Below are positions 4,308 through 9,355 of a stretch of DNA of 9,355 nt, piece by piece. The stretch comes from Chloroflexota bacterium. GTDB lineage: Bacteria; Chloroflexota; Anaerolineae; JAADDB01. The stretch covers positions 1 to 9,355 of the forward strand of contig JAADDB010000273.1 of the NCBI GenBank assembly GCA_013154135.1, read 5' to 3'. The notes beneath the pieces were generated by a model that worked only from the letters and a program-made list of their open reading frames with translations, searched no databases and had not been told where the DNA came from. Position numbers and translations under genes: made by a program. Position 1 is the first letter of the stretch, and each line of letters begins with the position of its first letter.

Positions 4308-7300
4308 ATGAACGATGAGAGGATTGTATCCCGTCGTTGGAGAACCCGTTTCGTGCGTCTGCTCGTACTTATGACGCTCGTCAGCGGTGCACTCTTCCTC
4401 TGGTTCACTGCGATGCCCTCCACCCAAGCAGACGATATCCCACCCTCGCTGCCGGCCCCCACGAACGTTGCTAAGCAACCTACAGATCTGGACCAAGCGG
4501 TCCGGGAATACATCCGTCTTTACAAACCCAAGTGGATCAACAACGTGATGACCAACTACCTCACTTTTGACTATCCTCCCACTGATGACACCTTTGTCGC
4601 CAAAAACAGACCTTATAACTATTACTCTTTTGGCCAGGCCGAGGCCCTATTTGTGGGCAATGTGGAAGAATTAGGAGAAACCCGAATATTTCTAAAATTT
4701 CCCAACCCGCCAGCTGAAATAGTATCCTCGGGGGCCTATTTTCTTGGTAGTTTGTTAGCTTTTGGCGTCGCCGGAGAAAAAATCGCTGCTTCTATGGCTG
4801 TAACCGTCGCTGCAGTTCCGTTCTATGATAAGTATATGAGTTGGGAGTCACGGCCTCCTGTAAGACCAATCACCCAAACTCAGCTGGGTCCGGCAGGTCA
4901 TTGGTACTTAACGGAGGTTACGCTTTACGACAAATACGATGGTTTGCCTTATCCACACAATCTATTTGGCCTATATGCCCCTCACGCGCAGAATTGGAAG
5001 GCATCCTGGAGTTTGGAGAAAAATCCGGACTACGCTCCCCACCTCATATATGTGTATCTGCCCGACACGGTGCCTCCCACATGTACAATAAAAACCCTTC
5101 CTCCCGTTATCTATCACTCGGCGATCAAACTTGAGGGACGTGCATGGGATCCGTTAGGATACTTACAGGAATATGGCGTTTGGTATCGTTTAGACGATGG
5201 CCCTTGGAATAGAGTCCTCGGCCTTCCTCTCGATACCCCTAGGACCGACTTTTCATGGTCAACATGGTTTAATGTCCCGAAAAAAGGTGGGCATGATTTA
5301 TGGTTCAAGTGTACGGTCAAAGACCGCGCTGGCCATCAGAGTGAAACCAAACCTATACGCGTCCACATCAACGAAAAACCTCCTCTCTTAAAGCGTCTGT
5401 ACTTGCCTTCCTACATTCGAAACAAGTTAGTCTATATGATAGACCTTGATTATCCTGTACCTGCACCACATTATCCTGTACCTGCACCACTGTGGGCAAA
5501 TATATATGGAAAAGTTAGCCCCGACAGCCCTCCATACCTCATTAGTATCGCATTTGGCCGACAACGTCGTTTGCGCTCGAAACTTTTTAACCTTTCCTCG
5601 TTAGTAGGCCGACTTCTTTACCTGGAAGTACACACCTCGGACGATTTGGGAAACACCGCAGTAATTACTCTACCCCGCCCCTATCGGGTTTACCGTTGGA
5701 GCATTCGCGGCCGAAGCTTGGACAACCGAGGATTTCCATTACCTACACCGAAGATGTCTGTTACCCCTAAACCTGTAGGTACAATCCTCGAAACCTCGCA
5801 ATATACTCTATATCTGGCCCAACCCATCACACATCATTTAGCCCTCCATTTCACCCCTGACTTCAGTACGACATTGGAAGTTGCCTACGACGCAAACCGT
5901 TTTCCCGACATGCACATGGATATCCATACCGGCATTGGGGAAGAGCAGGTACACAACGCATCCTTTGAAAAAGGGCTAACCGGCTGGATTACCCACACAA
6001 AACGCATAAAAGTCACCCTTGATGCATCATACCTAGGAAGTAAGGGCGTATCTCTATCTCCAGCGATGATAGGGCAATTCCCTGTATTTGGCGCGGTTGG
6101 ATTAAACGATGGTCGGGAAATGTACCTTGTTCGGCGCTCCGCCCCACAGGGATTGATCCACCGCCGGGATGGTTCTTGGGCTTTCACCCCAAAGGTGGAC
6201 ATCCCCGGCAATGTAAGTGCGTGGTACGGTGTGCGTGATAGCCGCGGTCGAGTTCACACGCTGCTCTTCGCGCATCAGGAAGGCTCCTGCACTGTGTACT
6301 ACGTCCAGTGGACCCCCCAAGGACATTGGACCACCCCGCGGCGGTTAGCATCCTATCCTACAGAATGGTATTTCAATGGCGGTATTGAGGTAGATCCCCA
6401 GGACAATATCCATGTAACCTGGACATTCCCTTCCCGGGACGATGTGAAAACCATCTACTACACACGCTTGAGCCCGAACGGGGAGTGGACGGACATTCGG
6501 ACATTCTCTACCTCTGTACCAACATGGGGCGCAAAGATAGTGTCTACGCTCACCCGTGTGTGGCTTATTGTTCCGAGACGTGACAATTCCGTCTGTGTGT
6601 TCCGCAGTGTGAATCACGGGGACACGTGGGATGGGCCCCGTTGTGAAACCCTCTTGGAGGGTATCGCTCCTCAACTTTTTATATACCGCGCGGGATGGAA
6701 CGGCCCATATCTTTACACAAGGGAAAAACTCTTCAAGTGGATGGGATCCTGGTGGAAGGAATTGGACGCGTCCAACATCAAATATCGCGCCCCCGTGGGA
6801 TGTCCGGACGGGACGCTCCATTTCATTGGCCGCGTTGATCCTGGGGATCAACGTGTGGTCGGGGACATCGTGCTGGATGGACGGGGGCAGCCCCTCCGCA
6901 CCGAACAATGGGGACAAGTGACATACGATATTTATGAGGCCACGGCCTGGTGTGATGACCAAACCCGGGGCATTTTGGTCTCCAATGCTCTCTTGACCAT
7001 GCTGAGCATGCGCGTGGACCCCCAACCTCATCTTCTGCCCATTCTCAGTCAACGGGTCCACGTGCCTACCATCGCGCCCACCCTGGGGTTCTATGTCCGC
7101 GGTGTGAACACCGACTTCGGAGAAATGATGGGCATTCTAACGCCCGAGCAGGGGGAGCCCCTGACGATAACGGTCCCCCTTCAAAAGGGCTGGACATACG
7201 CGAACCTCCCCGCGGACGCGCTGGCCGGACAGGAGGTGACGGTCACTTTGGCCCTTTCCCTCACCTTGGCAGGACAGCCTCTGCCCGTGGCCATCGATGA

Positions 7301-7736
7301 TGTATCCTTGCGCTCAACCCCTCTAGACGTGGCAATATCAGGGGCCATCCAATCCCCTATGACTGCCACGTCTCCCATCACTGTACGGATGACCGTCCAA
7401 AACCGACGTCCTATCACCCTCCCCGAGGCATCCGTGGACATTACCTGGACTCAGGGGTATACGCTTTCTACCAGCAGTCTACCCGTAGACATATCCGCGC
7501 CCCTCCGGGCGAATGCTGTTATCCACAACCTTGCAGCTTCAGGTCAGCAGAGTTTTCTCCTCACTTTTCAGAGGCAAGAGGAAACCGCAGGAGATTTCGC
7601 CCTCCGGGTTCGGTCGTTGCTAAGTGATGCAGACATTCTACGCAGTAATGACGTATGGGAAGGTCATCGGTTCTCACATGTGCGTCAACGGTTCCACCTT
7701 CCGGTTATGGTTCAAGGAGCCTCACGTGCTGATTGA
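4308..7736 (+). CDS. large secreted multidomain protein: DNRLRE/CBM96-like, Ig-like, and a beta-propeller nested in a jelly-roll module
   Basis: The ATG at 4308 (AAAGGAG at 4294-4300) gives 1142 residues; an in-frame GTG at 4245 has no ribosome-binding site. Residues 1-41 are a signal peptide: basic RRWRTR, a hydrophobic stretch at 15-36, and a likely cut after STQA. About 94-251 fits a DNRLRE/CBM96-type domain (DTFVA, RIFLKF, MSWESRPP, HLIYVYLP). About 252-356 is Ig-like (DTVPPTCT, VWYRLDDGPW, CTVKDRAG). About 395-460 is probably a second Ig-like unit. About 463-545 resembles a carboxypeptidase-regulatory-like fold (RGRSLDNRGFPLP). NASFEKGLTGW (550-560) opens a jelly-roll module that resumes at SQRVHVPTIAPTLGF (914-928) and ends IDDVSLRS (996-1003). 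Between them lie about six propeller repeats with one Asp-box variant (SVNHGDTW, 767-774). A CARDB-like stretch and FHLPVMVQ close the protein. No catalytic residues are recognised; glycan binding or adhesion outside the cell is inferred. Confidence 0.85.
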   Translation: MNDERIVSRRWRTRFVRLLVLMTLVSGALFLWFTAMPSTQADDIPPSLPAPTNVAKQPTDLDQAVREYIRLYKPKWINNVMTNYLTFDYPPTDDTFVAKNRPYNYYSFGQAEALFVGNVEELGETRIFLKFPNPPAEIVSSGAYFLGSLLAFGVAGEKIAASMAVTVAAVPFYDKYMSWESRPPVRPITQTQLGPAGHWYLTEVTLYDKYDGLPYPHNLFGLYAPHAQNWKASWSLEKNPDYAPHLIYVYLPDTVPPTCTIKTLPPVIYHSAIKLEGRAWDPLGYLQEYGVWYRLDDGPWNRVLGLPLDTPRTDFSWSTWFNVPKKGGHDLWFKCTVKDRAGHQSETKPIRVHINEKPPLLKRLYLPSYIRNKLVYMIDLDYPVPAPHYPVPAPLWANIYGKVSPDSPPYLISIAFGRQRRLRSKLFNLSSLVGRLLYLEVHTSDDLGNTAVITLPRPYRVYRWSIRGRSLDNRGFPLPTPKMSVTPKPVGTILETSQYTLYLAQPITHHLALHFTPDFSTTLEVAYDANRFPDMHMDIHTGIGEEQVHNASFEKGLTGWITHTKRIKVTLDASYLGSKGVSLSPAMIGQFPVFGAVGLNDGREMYLVRRSAPQGLIHRRDGSWAFTPKVDIPGNVSAWYGVRDSRGRVHTLLFAHQEGSCTVYYVQWTPQGHWTTPRRLASYPTEWYFNGGIEVDPQDNIHVTWTFPSRDDVKTIYYTRLSPNGEWTDIRTFSTSVPTWGAKIVSTLTRVWLIVPRRDNSVCVFRSVNHGDTWDGPRCETLLEGIAPQLFIYRAGWNGPYLYTREKLFKWMGSWWKELDASNIKYRAPVGCPDGTLHFIGRVDPGDQRVVGDIVLDGRGQPLRTEQWGQVTYDIYEATAWCDDQTRGILVSNALLTMLSMRVDPQPHLLPILSQRVHVPTIAPTLGFYVRGVNTDFGEMMGILTPEQGEPLTITVPLQKGWTYANLPADALAGQEVTVTLALSLTLAGQPLPVAIDDVSLRSTPLDVAISGAIQSPMTATSPITVRMTVQNRRPITLPEASVDITWTQGYTLSTSSLPVDISAPLRANAVIHNLAASGQQSFLLTFQRQEETAGDFALRVRSLLSDADILRSNDVWEGHRFSHVRQRFHLPVMVQGASRAD
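5450..5490 (+). repeat. 21-bp tandem duplication inside the secreted-protein gene
   Basis: A 21-base unit starting at 5450 is repeated from 5471, with the first 20 bases identical. In frame it doubles the peptide YPVPAPH (residues 382-388 then 389-394), a Pro-rich linker between the Ig-like domains. Perfect identity suggests a recent slippage event. Confidence 0.9.
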
Positions 7737-7803
7737 CCGACAAAATTCGCCAGCACTTTCGGGGACTCCCACATCCTCGTCCCGTGGTAGAAAAGAGCGT
7801 TGA

Positions 7804-7832
7804 ATGGGGGGCGGGTTTCGCCCGCCCCCCAT
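7804..7832. terminator. GC-rich hairpin between convergent genes, likely bidirectional terminator
   Basis: ATGGGGGGCGGG (7804-7815) and CCCGCCCCCCAT (7821-7832) form a perfect 12-bp stem with a five-base loop. It lies 67 bases after the stop of the plus-strand gene and 20 bases after the stop of the minus-strand gene. Neither side has a strong T-run, so it may stop transcription by stem strength or simply protect 3' ends. Confidence 0.6.
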
Positions 7833-7852
7833 CATCTCCATACACCCCGTAC

Positions 7853-9013
7853 TTACCCAATAGGGTAACGTCCGTATTCCAAGGCCGCGTCTACCATGGC
7901 CAGGATGTTCTCCGGCGGCACGTCATCCATGATGGTGTGGACCGCGGCCAACATGTATCCTCCTCCCGGGGCCAGTTGTTCAATAACCCGTCGCACCTCC
8001 GCCCGGACGTCCTCGGGCGTGCCGTAGGGCAGCACACGGTGCGTGTCAATCCCCCCACAGAAGACCAAATGCTGACCGTACCGCTTCTTCAACTCGTCCA
8101 AGTTCGCCATCCGGCCGGCCGATGTCTGGATAGGGTTCAGGATGTCCACCCCGATCTCCACCAAGTCATCCAAAAGGGGGAACACATCCCCATCCGTGTG
8201 GAAGCAGATTTTGGCCGGAGTGCGTTCCTTGATGAACGCGATGTATTCCGCGTGGAGGGGCTTGAGGTAACGCCGGTACATGCGAGGGGATATGAGAAGA
8301 CTCGTCTGGGTGCCCAGATCATCGCCGATTTTGACGATGTCCACGTTTTCCCCTAGGGCCTCGAGGAAAGGTGCCATCATAGCCTTGCACACGTCCGTTG
8401 TCTTGCGCAAAAGCGCCTGAGCAAATTCTGGATTTTCCACCAAATCCATGAAGAAACGCTCCATCCCGCGCATGGCGATGGCCCGTTCAAAGGGGAAGAG
8501 AAGCCAGGGCGTGGCCATGATCGCGTAAGTTCCCTCCCGTGCCAGGGCCTCTGCCCGTTCTCGCACCCCTCGGATGCGGCTGGGGTCGTTCGGGTCGGGC
8601 CAGGGATATGCTTCGATATCCTCAATGGAGGTGGCGTCGGCCAAGGGGTGAATGTGGGGAAACCAGGTGCCCGGGGTCAGTTCCACCTGTCCGATACCCC
8701 ATGCGTCAAAGAAGGGGTCCCCTGGTTTGCGCTGGGCGTTTCGTTCCACCACCCAATCCGGATGTCGATCCCACACGCCACGAACGTCCACATGGAGTCG
8801 GCGCAGTGTTTCCTCGTCCACGCGGATGGTTCCCAACTCCGGCCAGTCGTACAAGTACTCATCGGGCGCTTCGATGCCCAAAAGCCGCTTAAGCCCTTGA
8901 TACGGTTTGAGCCGCATACTCGTTGCGTTGCTCACGCCGATCACAATGGGCACACGATCTGGTTCTTCGTGATGCAGTGCAGCCAGCACACGTTCTCTGG
9001 GTGTCAGTGACAT
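7853..9013 (-). CDS. uroporphyrinogen decarboxylase (URO-D) superfamily protein, not canonical HemE
   Basis: A 386-residue cytoplasmic TIM-barrel protein of the HemE/MtaA/CmuA superfamily. It opens with the family signature TPRERVLAALHHEEPDRVP (4-22). The second half carries DIVKIGDDLGTQTSLLISP (225-243), ICFHTDGDVFPLLDDLVEIG (269-288), DILNPIQ (290-296), FCGGIDTHRVLP (318-329) and the C-terminal HTIMDDVPPENI (359-370). Canonical HemE has an MRQAGR motif near the N-terminus; here the equivalent stretch reads VIGVSNATSMRL, so porphyrinogen decarboxylation is unlikely. Corrinoid-type methyltransferases of the family bind zinc through H-x-C plus a later Cys. Here His272 and Cys319 remain, but the H-x-C cysteine position is Asp274. 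A methyltransferase or demethylase acting with a corrinoid protein is plausible but not shown. The ATG at 9013 has AGGAGG (9023-9018) four bases upstream. It appears monocistronic and converges on the secreted-protein gene. Confidence 0.88.
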   Translation of the reverse strand: MSLTPRERVLAALHHEEPDRVPIVIGVSNATSMRLKPYQGLKRLLGIEAPDEYLYDWPELGTIRVDEETLRRLHVDVRGVWDRHPDWVVERNAQRKPGDPFFDAWGIGQVELTPGTWFPHIHPLADATSIEDIEAYPWPDPNDPSRIRGVRERAEALAREGTYAIMATPWLLFPFERAIAMRGMERFFMDLVENPEFAQALLRKTTDVCKAMMAPFLEALGENVDIVKIGDDLGTQTSLLISPRMYRRYLKPLHAEYIAFIKERTPAKICFHTDGDVFPLLDDLVEIGVDILNPIQTSAGRMANLDELKKRYGQHLVFCGGIDTHRVLPYGTPEDVRAEVRRVIEQLAPGGGYMLAAVHTIMDDVPPENILAMVDAALEYGRYPIG

Positions 9014-9050
9014 GGTTCCTCCTGGTAGAATTCGGAATGTTGATGTGGTT

Positions 9051-9082
9051 CTAACGAGTAACGAGTAACGATTGACGATTAA
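9051..9082. repeat. heptamer (KTAAYRA) repeat array, copy 2
   Basis: Units in order: CTAACGA, GTAACGA, GTAACGA, TTGACGA, then TTAA (9079-9082). This is the same order of G-starting units, then T-starting units, then TTAA as in the arrays at 2418 and 9160. It lies 38 bases upstream of the UroD-like start codon. Confidence 0.85.
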
Positions 9083-9159
9083 AGGGCTGAATGCCGGTTG
9101 GCCCTTCGATACCGAGCTGGCGAGAAAAAGTCCCCTTTGGCGGCGGACGGGTCCGAGAC

Positions 9160-9191
9160 GTAATGAGTAACGATTAACGATTGACGATTAA
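9160..9191. repeat. heptamer (KTAAYRA) repeat array, copy 3
   Basis: Units in order: GTAATGA, GTAACGA, TTAACGA, TTGACGA, then TTAA (9188-9191). It is exactly 109 bases from copy 2 and in the same orientation. The segment between the two is not itself repeated. Confidence 0.85.
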
Positions 9192-9199
9192 GGGGGGCG

Positions 9200-9231
9200 C
9201 ACGGCCGTGTGCCCGTACCGCTTGTGTACGG
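9200..9231. repeat. palindrome CACGGCCGTG and adjacent CCGTAC/GTACGG hairpin
   Basis: CACGGCCGTG (9200-9209) is a perfect 10-base palindrome. CCGTAC (9213-9218) and GTACGG (9226-9231) form a 6-bp stem with a 7-base loop. They are the first elements of the hairpin cluster. Confidence 0.6.
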
Positions 9232-9253
9232 TGATGTGTGGTCATGTCCCATC

Positions 9254-9304
9254 GCCCGGGGCTAAACCCCCGGGCTAAATGGAGGGAAGCCCCCTTCGGG
9301 GGCT
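9254..9304. repeat. pair of GC-rich hairpins (GCCCGGGG/CCCCGGGC and AGCCCCC/GGGGGCT)
   Basis: GCCCGGGG (9254-9261) and CCCCGGGC (9268-9275) form an 8-bp stem with a CTAAAC loop. AGCCCCC (9288-9294) and GGGGGCT (9298-9304) form a 7-bp stem over TTC. GGGCTAAA occurs twice. I associate such 'gggctaaacccc' and 'cccccttcggggg' elements with dispersed intergenic palindromes in thermophilic bacteria, from memory only. No T-run follows either hairpin. Confidence 0.65.
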
Positions 9305-9328
9305 CTGGGTTGGCGGAGGTACATGACC

Positions 9329-9352
9329 GGCCGGGAATCGCTCCACCCGGCC
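9329..9352. repeat. GGCCGGG/CCCGGCC hairpin at the right edge
   Basis: GGCCGGG (9329-9335) pairs with CCCGGCC (9346-9352), a 7-bp stem with a 10-base loop. It is the last of the hairpins and may extend past the window. Confidence 0.55.
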
Positions 9353-9355
9353 TGC

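Larger units (their letters stand above)
9014..9355. other. intergenic stretch with repeats and hairpins, no convincing gene
   Basis: Upstream of the UroD-like gene I see two heptamer arrays (9051-9082, 9160-9191), a weak AAGGGC/GCCCTT stem between them (9082-9087 with 9101-9106), and a run of GC-rich hairpins from 9198 to the edge. I found no clear -35/-10 pair for the UroD-like gene. No tRNA, rRNA or transposase remnant is visible. Confidence 0.75.

Noticed and set aside
6609..6632. Active sialidase
   Set aside because: Only one degenerate Asp-box is present and I see no arginine triad or FRIP motif, so the propeller is more likely non-catalytic.
7853..9013. Haem-biosynthetic HemE
   Set aside because: The MRQAGR-type N-terminal motif of true uroporphyrinogen decarboxylase is missing and no haem genes are adjacent.
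9323..9355. Possible start of a plus-strand gene (GGAGG, three bases, ATG) at the right edge
   Set aside because: Only 11 codons are visible, the spacing is short, and the codons fall in the GGCCGGG/CCCGGCC hairpin. Not supportable from this window.

Overview
This window looks like a chromosomal segment of a GC-rich, probably thermophilic Chloroflexota bacterium (Anaerolineae/Ardenticatenia/Thermoflexia-like). That placement is an inference. It rests on a BkdAA/BkdAB-type dehydrogenase operon at roughly 70% GC, strong AGGAGG ribosome-binding sites, and a very large modular secreted protein with the DNRLRE / Ig-like / 'DNRG' / 'NxSFExGLTGW' modules and hydrophobic 'LPV' tail that I associate with this phylum.

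Layout. (1) Positions 1-3495, minus strand: three genes of a 2-oxo acid dehydrogenase complex in the order E1 alpha (3495-2458), E1 beta (2407-1421), E2 (1327 to beyond the left edge). The best fit is the branched-chain (2-oxoisovalerate) complex, which turns the keto acids of Val/Leu/Ile into branched acyl-CoAs for energy or branched-chain fatty acids. E3 (lipoamide dehydrogenase) is not in the window. Both intercistronic gaps hold structure: a heptamer repeat array that supplies the E1 alpha stop codon, and a 15-bp imperfect stem before E2. (2) Positions 3496-4307: an 812-bp divergent intergenic region. It holds a candidate non-coding RNA or leader RNA on the minus strand (about 3800-3601, with its own extended -10 promoter and a clear intrinsic terminator), a second long hairpin, three copies of a TTTGnnCAAA dyad, and a probable promoter for the rightward gene. 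(3) Positions 4308-7736, plus strand: a 1142-residue secreted multidomain protein in which a six-repeat sialidase-like beta-propeller appears to be inserted into a jelly-roll carbohydrate-binding-like module. Its first half is strikingly AT-rich. (4) Positions 7804-7832: a 12-bp GC-rich hairpin between convergent genes. (5) Positions 7853-9013, minus strand: a uroporphyrinogen decarboxylase-superfamily protein that is not canonical HemE. (6) Positions 9014-9355: an intergenic stretch with two more heptamer arrays and a dense cluster of GC-rich hairpins, with no convincing gene.

The three bkd genes work together. I see no functional link between them and the secreted protein or the UroD-like gene beyond adjacency. 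The most interesting items are the unassigned structured RNA, the ordered heptamer repeats (found at three sites), and the nested propeller in the secreted protein. No tRNA, rRNA, CRISPR array or transposase was found.
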